Source of the DNA: Alphaproteobacteria bacterium SS10 | Lineage (GTDB): Bacteria; Pseudomonadota; Alphaproteobacteria; TMED2 | Direction: 5' to 3' | DNA length: 64,000 nucleotides | NCBI GenBank assembly: GCA_019192455.1 | Contig: JAHCML010000003.1 | Location: 712,660-776,659 of the forward strand | Shown: positions 52,400-60,486 of the stretch, piece by piece | How the letters are laid out: the number at the start of each line of letters is the position of its first letter | Numbering within the stretch: the stretch's first letter is position 1 | Position numbers and translations under genes: made by a program | The notes under the pieces: generated by a model | Databases searched by the model: none | What the model saw: only the letters and a program-made list of their open reading frames with translations | Told to the model about the DNA's origin: nothing

Positions 52400-54175
52400 T
52401 TATCGGATGTTTAGAAGTTCAGCCAGCATCTGGTCGGCGGTGGTAATCACCTTGGTACCGGCAGAATATGCCCGCTGGGTAATGATCAGCTGAGAGAACT
52501 CATTCGCCAGGTCGACGTTTGATTGCTCAAACGACCCAGAGAAGATCTGGCCAGAGCCATTCAAGTTCGCCTCGGTCAGGCTAACCTCACCACTCTCGTT
52601 ACTGGAGCTGAAGACATTCAGGCTCTCTGACTGCAGGCCGTTCACGGCTGGGAAGTCAGCAAGGGCGATCTTGTAAAGCGGGACGATCTCATCATTCGAG
52701 AACACCACATTCACAACACCCTCAGTATCGATGTTGAAGCTCCGGCGGATACCGAAGGAGGCACCGTTCTGATCAATATCAGTGGTCAGGAACTGTGAGT
52801 TCAGCTGGGTCAAACGGTCGAGGGTAAAGTCGATCGTCTGCGGGTCCGAACCGTTACCAAAATCGATATTTGCTAGAGTAATCGCGACGTTGCCGTTGGC
52901 ATTAGCGTCGTGGTTGATCGAGCCATCAGGGTTGAAGTTGATGTAACCGATATTGGCGTTGTCGTTTGTCTGGTCACCACCGGAGATCCGAACCTCCCAC
53001 CAACCGAATGGGTTAGCGTCTTGAGAGGCCGGGGTACCCAAGGGTGGGAACACCGCTGAACCAGGGTTGGTTGCTGGAACCAATGCCGGGCTAGCTGGGT
53101 CATAAGGGACTACCAGCGCGGCGTTGTACTTGCCGGCCGTGGCAATGTTACCGCCACCTGCCAGTTCTGAGTCCAGCTGATCAAAGATCGAGGAGCCAGC
53201 AGAAGAAACAATGCCACCAACCGTGACTGCTTCACCTTCCGTGAAGGCCGTAATCACAAGCGAGCCATCGTCACTTAGTGAGGCGCCACCGGCACCGACA
53301 CCGGCGTTTGGCAGGGCCGCATTGATCTGTGCGATAAGCTCACCAACCGTTAGGGAGGTTGTGCCCAGCGGGATAGTAACCACAACCGGTGCACCGCCAA
53401 CATCAATGGTCAGGGTCTCAGCAACAGCCAGTGGGATGCCACTTTGGTTAAGCTCTGTATCCAGGGTCAGGTCAGTGCCATCCAGAACCGCATTAGTCAG
53501 GTTAGGCGCTGGTGCCTTGGAGATCTCAAGGTTCAAGGTCTGCGGCGTACCGAGGCTATCAAAGACCGTGATCACCCGTGAGAAATCAGAATCGAAGCCA
53601 GCAGCCGTCGGACCGTTATTGGTGCTGAGACCGGTAGAGGCATCAAAGTTGATGGCCGGGTCAATCACCGTCGTGGTCTGGTTGAAGCCAGGCAAGAAGT
53701 TCAGGTTGATCGGCTCCAAACTATCGAGGTTATCGAAGTTCGTCGGAATGTTGCCGTCATCATCCAGGCGCCAGCCGTACAGAACTTGCCCACCAACCTC
53801 TTGAGGGGTCTGCAGGAAGCCATCCTCATTCTCCTCGAACCGACCGGCCCTGGTATAGAATGGGAACTGGATCTGGTTGTTTTCGTTCTGGCCAACAACG
53901 AAGAAGCCGTCGCCGAGGATACCAAGATCCTCTTCACGGCCTGACTGCTGCAGCAAACCTTGTTGGTTTACCGTGCCCAGGGTACCGGCGCGAACGCCGC
54001 CTGGTTGCAGGATTGAGTTCGTGTTGGAACCAGTCACCAGGTTGGCGAATGTCGTCACCGAGCGTTTAAAGCCAGGGGTCTGGTTGTTGGCGATATTGTT
54101 CGAAATCACCGTGAGGGATTGGCTCTGCGCATTCAGCGCGGAAACACCCGTAAATAAAGAACCGAAGACGCTCAT
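52400..54175 (-). CDS. flgE: Flagellar hook protein FlgE
   Basis: This 591-residue protein has the rod/hook N-terminal motif VISNNIANNQTPGFKRS (about 22-38), the FlgE-specific GILGDGFFVV (about 84-93) and C-terminal VDLANEFSQLIITQRAYSAG. FlgE polymerises into the hook. It is longer than E. coli FlgE (402) because of a large central domain, as is common in alphaproteobacteria. AGGAGG precedes ATG, and a sigma-54-like element lies about 34 bases upstream. Confidence 0.94.
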   Translation of the reverse strand: MSVFGSLFTGVSALNAQSQSLTVISNNIANNQTPGFKRSVTTFANLVTGSNTNSILQPGGVRAGTLGTVNQQGLLQQSGREEDLGILGDGFFVVGQNENNQIQFPFYTRAGRFEENEDGFLQTPQEVGGQVLYGWRLDDDGNIPTNFDNLDSLEPINLNFLPGFNQTTTVIDPAINFDASTGLSTNNGPTAAGFDSDFSRVITVFDSLGTPQTLNLEISKAPAPNLTNAVLDGTDLTLDTELNQSGIPLAVAETLTIDVGGAPVVVTIPLGTTSLTVGELIAQINAALPNAGVGAGGASLSDDGSLVITAFTEGEAVTVGGIVSSAGSSIFDQLDSELAGGGNIATAGKYNAALVVPYDPASPALVPATNPGSAVFPPLGTPASQDANPFGWWEVRISGGDQTNDNANIGYINFNPDGSINHDANANGNVAITLANIDFGNGSDPQTIDFTLDRLTQLNSQFLTTDIDQNGASFGIRRSFNIDTEGVVNVVFSNDEIVPLYKIALADFPAVNGLQSESLNVFSSSNESGEVSLTEANLNGSGQIFSGSFEQSNVDLANEFSQLIITQRAYSAGTKVITTADQMLAELLNIR

Positions 54176-54208
54176 CGCTACCTCCTAAGAATCGGTTATC
54201 CACCGATA

Positions 54209-54224
54209 TTCAATTTTTGTGCCA
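54209..54224 (-). promoter_or_regulatory. Sigma-54-like promoter for flgE
   Basis: The minus strand reads TGGCAC-AAAAA-TTGAA. The -24 half is perfect; the -12 half has GA in place of the near-invariant GC, so activity may be weak or absent. It lies 34 bases before the flgE start. Confidence 0.45.
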
Positions 54225-54254
54225 ATTCGTTGATATGCTGCTTCTGATGCCAGA

Positions 54255-55094
54255 TTAGCCGGTGGTGGTGTCATCATCTGCGGTATCGCTACCGTCAGAA
54301 TCTGAGGCTGTTTCCTCACCGCTATCGCCGGAAACATCGTCACCGGCGTCATCTTGGACCTGGCCATCTACGCTGGTTGTGCCGGTGTTCGTCGTGCCGA
54401 CAGGCAACTCAGCTGAGAAGACCTGGGACAGCGGGACCACCAATTCGCCCATCGCTAGGAAAATTTCGCCGGATCGGGTTTCAACCCCGGTGACCCGGCT
54501 GCTGACGCCAAGCTCAACACTCACGTTCTCAGCGCCTTCCTTCGGAACAATGTCCAGTTGAAGGGTGTAGTTGCCGGGTTCGACCGATTGGCCATCATCA
54601 CCGATGCCGTCCCATTCGATCACCTGAAGGCCGGGAATGCCGCTGCCTTGCTGTGTGTAGACGGTATCGCCATCGGCATTAACAACCCGCAGGGTCAAAT
54701 CTTCCACCTCACCACTCAGGTCATAGACAAAGCGGTTAGAGGTGCCAGCGCCAGCGTTATAGAACTCCTGACCTTCGAAGCTAACGTCGAGGCCGACATA
54801 TCCAAGCGCCTGCTGCAAGGCGTTACCTTGGGTGGCGGCGATCAAATCGTCCAACTTGGCATTGGTGCCGATCTGCTGCTCAACCTGGTTGAACTGGGTG
54901 ATCTGATCCGTGAACGTCTCAGTATCCGTTGGGTCCAGCGGATCCTGGTTCTGTAGCTGCGTGGTCAGCAACTGCAGGAAGTCATCGAAATCTTGAGCCA
55001 GCTGCGCTGAGTCAGAATCAGCCTGGCTGAAGATCTGGCCGCTTTGGCTGGTTTGTGCCGATTGGTTTGGCACGAGGGTAATTGGATCAGACAT
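54255..55094 (-). CDS. flgD: Flagellar hook scaffolding protein FlgD
   Basis: This 279-residue protein has the FlgD N-terminal motif DFLQLLTTQLQNQDPLDPTD (about 38-57) and the FlgD Ig/tudor-like region with VIEWDGIGDDGQSVEPGNY. FlgD caps the growing hook and is discarded when the hook is complete. The last ~45 residues are Asp/Gly/Ser/Thr-rich and probably disordered. It follows fliK by 38 bases. Confidence 0.93.
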   Translation of the reverse strand: MSDPITLVPNQSAQTSQSGQIFSQADSDSAQLAQDFDDFLQLLTTQLQNQDPLDPTDTETFTDQITQFNQVEQQIGTNAKLDDLIAATQGNALQQALGYVGLDVSFEGQEFYNAGAGTSNRFVYDLSGEVEDLTLRVVNADGDTVYTQQGSGIPGLQVIEWDGIGDDGQSVEPGNYTLQLDIVPKEGAENVSVELGVSSRVTGVETRSGEIFLAMGELVVPLSQVFSAELPVGTTNTGTTSVDGQVQDDAGDDVSGDSGEETASDSDGSDTADDDTTTG

Positions 55095-55132
55095 AACGCG
55101 TCACTCCGTTTTTCCAGGTCCGGCTTTAGCCG

Positions 55133-56716
55133 TTAGACCTGCACGTCCACTTGGTCTTCTGTGATGATGTCGACATGCTGCCAATCAGCAGCGTCGCTGT
55201 TGTCTTCGTCGCCTTCACCTGCGCCACCGCTGCCATTGCCAGCGAATTCAGGGTTGGCATCGCCCTCTCCACCATCGCGGAGAGAGAATTCCAGGCCGTC
55301 ACTACCCAAGGTCAGGCCAGCATCTTGGAGCGCCTTCTCAAGCGTGCGGCTGTCATTGCGCAGCATGTCGAGGGTTTCCGCCTTCTCAGCAATCAGCTTG
55401 CCGGTGACGTTGCCGTCGCCATCAAAGTTCAGCTCAACATCGATGGTGCCCAGTTCAGCTGGTGACAGCTGAATGCGCAGCTGGCTCTGACCGGCTTTGG
55501 CGGCTTGGCTGACCTGCAGGCTTACCTGCATGGTTGCCGGGCTCATCGGTGCGCGTGATGGGGTTGTGTTGGCAACCAAGCTTTGGAAGTTGGCCTGGTT
55601 GGTGGATTGCTGGGTTGTTGTGGTGGCAGCTTGTGCCGCTTCCTCAGCATTAGCAGCAGCAAACAGGCCGCCACCGGGGTTATCACCGCCACGGCCGGAT
55701 CCAGATTGACCATTAGCACCCTGTCCAGCTGGGCCGCCCGGGCCATTCAGTGAGGCCAGCTGTGCCGTTGCTGCCAGATTAATGGGGCCACTGCCTGTGC
55801 CGCCATTCGTATTGGCGGGCAGGGTGGCTGCGTTCGGGGCGGCAAATGCTTCTGCATCACCATCGCTATCATTGCCCAGGGTTGCCGTTAGGCGGGCATC
55901 GCGAGCGGCCTTGCGGTCTTGCAAGTTATCTTCTGCCACCAGCCGTTGCCGGGCGACGGTTTCCACATCCACGGCATCATCTGCTTGCGGCTGTGATGCG
56001 CTGGCAGCTGTTGCAGCCAGAGCGTTATCTTCTGTTGCATCCTCGGCCTCATCTTCGCCAAGGGACAGTAATGGATCTTCACCTTCGCCCTCATCATCCT
56101 CAAGCCCGTCAACATCAGCGTCCAGGGTAATGCCACCAAGCGCAGGGCTTAGTTCGCTCTGCAGGATTGATAGGAATTCTTCTTCCGTGAGGGGCGTGCC
56201 GTTCTCAAGCGTAACCGCCGTTGCCAGCTGCTTTAGGCCATCAAGGTCCTGGGCCAGCTGTGCCGGGTCCATGGCGCGGAGGATGTCTAAATCTTCCTGG
56301 GTAAAACCGAAGGGCTGCTCAATCGGCTGCTCTAGAGCATCCTGGAATATTTGATTGAGGAGCGTGCTGACCTGTTGGCCCAGGTCACCAGCTTCGCCAT
56401 CGGTTGAAACCTGAAGCAGGCCACGGTGGCTGAGGCTTTGATTAAGGGCGGAAATTTCCGCCGACAGATCTTGGGATCCGGCAAACATTTCCGCCAGACC
56501 GTCAATCTTGCCTGCCTCGCCAAGTTCACCGTCACCGGTCGTTGCGGGCTTTCCATTGATCGTACCCAGCGCCAATAGGTGCTGCGAGAGCAGGGCGAGA
56601 AACTCTTCAGTTTCAAGCTGTTGCTCGCCTTCCTCACCAACATTGGCAGCTGTCGCTTGGATGGCTGACTGCTGCGATGGCCCGATTAGGTCGAGTAGAT
56701 TGTCCAAAACTTGCAT
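55133..56716 (-). CDS. fliK: Flagellar hook-length control protein FliK
   Basis: The product has 527 residues. The N-terminal ~390 are low-complexity Ala/Glu/Asp/Gln-rich ruler-like sequence. The C-terminal Flg_hook domain carries SQLRIQLSPAELGTIDVELN (about 412-431) followed by LRNDSRTLEKALQDAGL. FliK measures hook length and switches export to filament substrates by acting on FlhB. ATG 56716 (MQVLDNLLDLIG) is chosen; the longer frame to 56773 would run through the sigma-54-type promoter at 56757-56772. A second FliK-like protein is at 25131-27143. Confidence 0.88.
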   Translation of the reverse strand: MQVLDNLLDLIGPSQQSAIQATAANVGEEGEQQLETEEFLALLSQHLLALGTINGKPATTGDGELGEAGKIDGLAEMFAGSQDLSAEISALNQSLSHRGLLQVSTDGEAGDLGQQVSTLLNQIFQDALEQPIEQPFGFTQEDLDILRAMDPAQLAQDLDGLKQLATAVTLENGTPLTEEEFLSILQSELSPALGGITLDADVDGLEDDEGEGEDPLLSLGEDEAEDATEDNALAATAASASQPQADDAVDVETVARQRLVAEDNLQDRKAARDARLTATLGNDSDGDAEAFAAPNAATLPANTNGGTGSGPINLAATAQLASLNGPGGPAGQGANGQSGSGRGGDNPGGGLFAAANAEEAAQAATTTTQQSTNQANFQSLVANTTPSRAPMSPATMQVSLQVSQAAKAGQSQLRIQLSPAELGTIDVELNFDGDGNVTGKLIAEKAETLDMLRNDSRTLEKALQDAGLTLGSDGLEFSLRDGGEGDANPEFAGNGSGGAGEGDEDNSDAADWQHVDIITEDQVDVQV

Positions 56717-56756
56717 TGCCGGTTTCCTCGCAAAGCACTGGCGTTGATGCCTATGT

Positions 56757-56772
56757 TGCAAGTCACGGGCCA
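56757..56772 (-). promoter_or_regulatory. Sigma-54-type promoter for fliK-flgD
   Basis: The minus strand reads TGGCCC-GTGAC-TTGCA, differing from TGGCAC-N5-TTGCA at one position. It lies 40 bases before ATG 56716. Confidence 0.75.
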
Positions 56773-56850
56773 AGTTTCAGGCTAGGTCACAATTTGCTGA
56801 AAATAGAAGGGGTTGTAGGCGAAAAATGGTCGCCACAAAGCTCTCAAAAA

Positions 56851-57339
56851 TTAGAGCTCTTCGTCCAGGCTGACGGCGCCGCTGACCTTCTTGGATGGCT
56901 CACTCATCGAGGCATCTTCGGTGTAGGCGTCATTGGGCGACACGGCCTTGCGCACTGACTGAACGATGGTGTCGATAACCGACCGGGTGCCCCGGCGGGC
57001 AACATCGATTGCCTGCTCATTCTCATCCATGGCCGCGTTCAAACGCTCAGCCACTTCAACCAGGGTCTCTCGAAGTTCGCCATCCACGTCTTTCAACTCA
57101 AGCTGGCGCTTCTGCAGGCGGCTAATCAGGGATTGGTACTCAGTCGCGAGGTCGACCTTATCGGCCTGTAGCTCTGCGAATTTTTGGAAGTCGTGGTTCT
57201 GGACCGCTTCGGTTTCCTCATCGAGGAGATCGGTCAGATCTTCCATCAAGACAATCGCATCTTCGACCCGGGTTTCAATCGGAACAGATTGGCGACCGGC
57301 AGGGGATGTCTGTGCCGGCTTATCGCTTTGATCGGTCAT
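56851..57339 (-). CDS. flgN: FlgN-like flagellar export chaperone
   Basis: This 162-residue, highly helical protein contains LTDLLDEETEAVQNHDFQKF and LATEYQSLISRLQKRQLEL, the pattern of FlgN/FlgK-FlgL chaperones in alphaproteobacteria. FlgN would keep FlgK and FlgL soluble for export. The tail is acidic. ATG 57339 is preferred over in-frame 57369. It follows flgJ by 75 bases. Assignment rests on helix pattern, size and context. Confidence 0.65.
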   Translation of the reverse strand: MTDQSDKPAQTSPAGRQSVPIETRVEDAIVLMEDLTDLLDEETEAVQNHDFQKFAELQADKVDLATEYQSLISRLQKRQLELKDVDGELRETLVEVAERLNAAMDENEQAIDVARRGTRSVIDTIVQSVRKAVSPNDAYTEDASMSEPSKKVSGAVSLDEEL

Positions 57340-57414
57340 GATTTTTATCGCCTCACGTGGTCGGCTCAACTGGCCGGCATAACTGGTTGGCTCACTTGGC
57401 CGTTTCCGGGGACC

Positions 57415-57837
57415 CTAGCGGGTCGGCAAGGTGGGAACTTCTTGGGCCGATAGTAGTTCGCGTTTGACCGCATCGGCAATGCCTAGGCCGCCGGTTTCGG
57501 CGATCATTTTGCCGTACTCGCTCACCATCAGGCCGCGATACATATCTTCCGCAAAGCCACCACCGAAATTCTCATCAGTTTTAATGCCAGCGAACATCGG
57601 CTGTAGCATTTGGCCCAGCACCATCGCTTCAAACTGGGTGGCAACCTTATCGATGCCGGCCAGTTCTTCCGCAGTGTAGGTGCGGCCATTTATAACCTGG
57701 CTGCCTTCAGCACCGGCAGCGCCTTTGCCACCCTCACTGATCGCGGCCCGGGCGGCATTCAGCTGATGCATCGCCTGCTGCGATTGCGTCCGGCCAATGG
57801 TCGCTAGCGGGTTAACGTTAAGCTGCTGCGGATCCAT
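57415..57837 (-). CDS. flgJ: Rod-binding protein (FlgJ N-terminal type)
   Basis: This 140-residue protein matches only the rod-cap half of FlgJ: IDKVATQFEAMVLGQMLQPM and YRGLMVSEYGKMIAETGGLGIAD (part). The C-terminal peptidoglycan hydrolase of enterobacterial FlgJ (about 313 residues) is absent, as usual in alphaproteobacteria, where a separate lytic enzyme is recruited. The start overlaps the flgI stop (TAATG), so translation is coupled. Confidence 0.88.
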   Translation of the reverse strand: MDPQQLNVNPLATIGRTQSQQAMHQLNAARAAISEGGKGAAGAEGSQVINGRTYTAEELAGIDKVATQFEAMVLGQMLQPMFAGIKTDENFGGGFAEDMYRGLMVSEYGKMIAETGGLGIADAVKRELLSAQEVPTLPTR

Positions 57838-59006
57838 TAGATGATCTCCAGCTCAGCTTGCAGGGCGCCGGCGGCTTTAATCGATTGCAGGATGGTGATG
57901 ATGTCCCGTGGGCCAACACCGAGGGCATTCAGACCCTCAACCAATTGCTGCAGGGTGACGCCAGCATCCAAGACCGTCAGCTGGTTCTCAGCTTCCGTAT
58001 CAATCTCAAGCTCTGTCCGTGGCACCACAACGGTGTCACCGGTTTCAGAGAAGGGGTTTGGCTGCGATACTTGGGGTGTCTCGGTCACCCGGATGGTCAG
58101 ATTACCCTGGGCAATCGCCACCTCGCTGATCCGCACATTGGCACCCATCACGATGACACCAGATGTTTCATCAACCACGACCCGGGCAATCTGATCTGGG
58201 GAGACCAGCAGGCTCTCAATATCCGCGATAAGGGAGACCACATCGCCGCTATACTGCTCTGGGATCTGCAGCACCACCGAGGATGGGTCCTTGGCGAAGG
58301 CTGACGCACTACCAAGGCGGGCATTGATGGTCTGAGCAATGCGCAGTGAGGTGGTGAAATCTGGGTTGCGAAGCGACAGCGTCATCTCGGTCAGGCTGTT
58401 CAGCTCAAAATCGATCTCACGCTCTACAATCGCGCCGCCTGGCACACGGCCAGAGGTTGGGACACCGCGCACCACGCTGGCGGCATCACCCTGGGCAACA
58501 ATTGCAGCGGTGGCGACAGGGCCCTGGGCAACGGCGTAGACTTCGCCATCGGCACCAAGCAGCGGGGTCACAACAAGCGTACCGCCGAGCAGGTCTTCCG
58601 CATCAGCGAGGGCAGAGACTTGGACGTCAATCTGATCACCCTGGCGGGCGAAGGGGGGAAGGCTGGCGGTTACCATTACGGCGGCCACGTTATCCGTATC
58701 AACGGTCAGGCCCCGGGTGTTCACGCCTAGGCGCTCAAGCATGCTGACCAGGCTCTCCTGGGTGAAGGGCGCGCTGTTCAGGCTGTCACCGGTACCGTTC
58801 AGGCCAACCACAAGGCCATAACCGACGAGTAAGTTTTCCCGAACGCCTTCAAAGCGGACAATATCCTTCACCCGAGACTGCAGCGACTGGGCGCTGGCAC
58901 CCTGTAGGGGCAGGCTCGTCATCGCCAAACCAAGGGAGATGGCCACGCAAAAGGCACGGTAAAAACTAAGCTTCATCGTCTTATTCATCTTCGAAAACGT
59001 GATCAT
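57837..59006 (-). CDS. flgI: Flagellar P-ring protein FlgI
   Basis: This 389-residue protein has a signal peptide (core FCVAISLGLAMTSLPL, cleavage after ASA near residue 34) and the FlgI pattern IVRFEGVRENLLVGYGLVVG, LNGTGDS and GADGEVYAVAQGP. FlgI forms the P ring in the peptidoglycan layer. GAAGGAG lies 7 bases before ATG 59006. An in-frame start at 59261 would add 85 residues before the signal peptide and is rejected. A sigma-54-type promoter sits 35 bases upstream. It is divergent from fliX. Confidence 0.95.
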   Translation of the reverse strand: MITFSKMNKTMKLSFYRAFCVAISLGLAMTSLPLQGASAQSLQSRVKDIVRFEGVRENLLVGYGLVVGLNGTGDSLNSAPFTQESLVSMLERLGVNTRGLTVDTDNVAAVMVTASLPPFARQGDQIDVQVSALADAEDLLGGTLVVTPLLGADGEVYAVAQGPVATAAIVAQGDAASVVRGVPTSGRVPGGAIVEREIDFELNSLTEMTLSLRNPDFTTSLRIAQTINARLGSASAFAKDPSSVVLQIPEQYSGDVVSLIADIESLLVSPDQIARVVVDETSGVIVMGANVRISEVAIAQGNLTIRVTETPQVSQPNPFSETGDTVVVPRTELEIDTEAENQLTVLDAGVTLQQLVEGLNALGVGPRDIITILQSIKAAGALQAELEII

Positions 59007-59040
59007 CACGTCACTCCTTCTCACACCCTGCGGTCGGGAA

Positions 59041-59056
59041 TGCGAATTTTGTGCCA
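59041..59056 (-). promoter_or_regulatory. Sigma-54-type promoter for flgI-flgJ-flgN
   Basis: The minus strand reads TGGCAC-AAAAT-TCGCA, one mismatch from TGGCAC-N5-TTGCA, with GG and GC at the right spacing. The -12 element is 35 bases before ATG 59006. Confidence 0.75.
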
Positions 59057-59211
59057 AGTATCGTAGGCCCCGTCGGTCATCCACAGATGGGCCAAGTGCT
59101 GGAATTTGCAGGCTTTGTTGGCTTGGTTTCGTGTGAATTGGGGATAAGCCCTTGAGCCCCGGCAGTTTTTGCCCCTTTAAGCCCCGACCAGGAAGGCCCA
59201 TAGTTAGGCCC

Positions 59212-59664
59212 ATGAGTGTTGATCGTATTGGCAAAACCGGGTCGGTAACCACCGGCGCCACCAGAAAGGCGAAGAAGAGCGCGGACGGCGCTGGCTTCTC
59301 ACGCCTAATCGATGGTGGGGAGGATGAGGCGGTTGCCGGTGCGGCGACCCAATCCTGCGTGTCCGGTGTTGGCGGTATTGATGCGATCCTGGCGCTTCAA
59401 CAGGTCGACCCAGACGGTGCCCGCAAGCCTAGGCATCAGGCCGTAGTGCGGGGGGAGAAGATCCTCGGCGCCTTAGAAGGACTGCGCGATGACATCCTGC
59501 TGGGCCGGGTATCGGCGGGCACGATGCAGCAGCTAACCAACTTCGTTGAAGACGCGCGGGAGGAGACGGATGATCCCGAACTCACCGCCGTGTTGGATGA
59601 GATTGATCTGCGTGCCCAGGTTGAGCTGGCGAAGCTTGAGATGGCCCGGAAAGGCCGCGGTTAA
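59212..59664 (+). CDS. fliX: Flagellar assembly regulator FliX
   Basis: This 150-residue protein has a disordered basic N-terminus (1-40) and a conserved C-terminal helical region: GGIDAILALQQVD, RGEKILGALEGLRDDILLG and LDEIDLRAQVELAKLEMAR, the FliX family core. FliX binds FlbD and ties its activity to completion of the basal body. Placement divergent from flgI and beside dksA is that seen in Caulobacter-type genomes. ATG 59212 is chosen over in-frame 59152. flbD is at 30656-32089. Confidence 0.9.
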   Translation: MSVDRIGKTGSVTTGATRKAKKSADGAGFSRLIDGGEDEAVAGAATQSCVSGVGGIDAILALQQVDPDGARKPRHQAVVRGEKILGALEGLRDDILLGRVSAGTMQQLTNFVEDAREETDDPELTAVLDEIDLRAQVELAKLEMARKGRG

Positions 59665-59729
59665 TCCACCGGTTTCAATGGTCCTCTCGGACATATTCGC
59701 ATTTCCTTAATAAATTCATGGGCTTGCTA

Positions 59730-59748
59730 ACAATTCTCTGTGAATTGT
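59730..59748. repeat. Inverted repeat upstream of the dksA promoter
   Basis: ACAATTC-TCTGT-GAATTGT is a perfect 7-bp inverted repeat with a 5-base centre, ending 6 bases before the dksA -35. There is no T-run, so an operator is more likely than a terminator. Confidence 0.5.
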
Positions 59749-59754
59749 GCAGGC

Positions 59755-59783
59755 TTGCGGTCTGCGACACTCCTGCCTATATT
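59755..59783 (+). promoter_or_regulatory. Sigma-70-type promoter of dksA
   Basis: TTGCGG (59755-59760), a 17-base spacer and TATATT (59778-59783) form a good housekeeping promoter 56 bases before the start codon. Confidence 0.65.
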
Positions 59784-59839
59784 CCGGGCGAATTTTGAGC
59801 CGGTCCAACCGGACACGATGCGAGAATTGGAAATCCCCC

Positions 59840-60286
59840 ATGGCCGATGCAGCAGCGAAAAAAGCCGATAAGAAGGTGACACTCCCCGAGGGCTATCAGC
59901 CCAGCAAGGATGAGGAGTTCATGAACCCGGTGATGCTCGAGTATTTCCGTCAGAGGCTGCTGGACTGGAAAGCGGAGCTGGTGAAGGACTCAAGCGAGAC
60001 CCTGATCAGCCTGCAAGATGGTGGCCTGCAAGAGCCCGACATCGCAGACCGCGCCTCGGCTGAAACAGACCGGGCTCTCGAGCTTCGTACCCGCGACCGT
60101 GAGCGTAAGCTGATCTCCAAGATCGATGCGGCCCTGATGCGGATTGATGAAGACGAATTCGGCTACTGCGAAGTGACCGGTGAGCCGATCTCGATCAAGC
60201 GCCTAGAGGCCCGCCCAATCGCGACCATGACCCTGGAAGCGCAAGAGCAGCACGAGCGCAAAGAACGTACCCAACGCGACGACTAA
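59840..60286 (+). CDS. dksA: RNA polymerase-binding transcription factor DksA (cysteine-poor)
   Basis: This 148-residue protein has the DksA coiled coil with the acidic tip intact (Asp67, Asp70 and Ala72 in DIADRA) and the following ELRTRDRERKLISKIDAAL. The globular end keeps YCEVTGEPISIKRLEARP, but only Cys110 remains of the four zinc-binding cysteines (Thr113 replaces the second), a variant common in alphaproteobacteria. DksA enters the RNA polymerase secondary channel and works with ppGpp in the stringent response. ATG 59840 is chosen. It lies in the flagellar block next to fliX but has its own promoter. Confidence 0.93.
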   Translation: MADAAAKKADKKVTLPEGYQPSKDEEFMNPVMLEYFRQRLLDWKAELVKDSSETLISLQDGGLQEPDIADRASAETDRALELRTRDRERKLISKIDAALMRIDEDEFGYCEVTGEPISIKRLEARPIATMTLEAQEQHERKERTQRDD

Positions 60287-60323
60287 ACTCGCTCCCGTTT
60301 AAGACCCGAGATACCCAAAGCAG

Positions 60324-60358
60324 GACGGCGGCGGCATCTTTTGATGCGCGCCGCCGTC
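60324..60358. terminator. Very strong GC hairpin after dksA
   Basis: GACGGCGGCG (60324-60333) pairs with CGCCGCCGTC (60349-60358), and an inner GCATC/GATGC stem (60334-60338 with 60343-60347) extends it, leaving a TTTT loop. No T-run follows, so it could be a rho-type pause/stop or an RNA-stabilising end. Confidence 0.55.
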
Positions 60359-60360
60359 GG

Positions 60361-60439
60361 CTATTCCCGTGGGGGTGTGAGGGGGACGAGACCCGAACAC
60401 AATGTGGGGTTGGGGCAAGGGTCTCAAAGACGGGAATAG
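60361..60439. repeat. Nested inverted-repeat element between dksA and flgH
   Basis: CTATTCCCGT (60361-60370) and ACGGGAATAG (60430-60439) are perfect 10-bp inverted repeats. Between them GAGACCC (60388-60394) and GGGTCTC (60419-60425) form a nested 7-bp pair. The loop is G-rich. There is no reading frame. It may be a structured RNA, a processing signal or a protein-binding site. Confidence 0.5.
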
Positions 60440-60486
60440 AATGCTGTTCGTTTAATCCTCTTCAGGCTTGGTCTGTTAACCCGCTC

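Noticed and set aside
59007..59261. N-terminal extension of FlgI
   Set aside because: The frame is open, but the added 85 residues precede a clear signal peptide, contain no conserved sequence, and would cover the sigma-54 promoter and the divergent fliX start.
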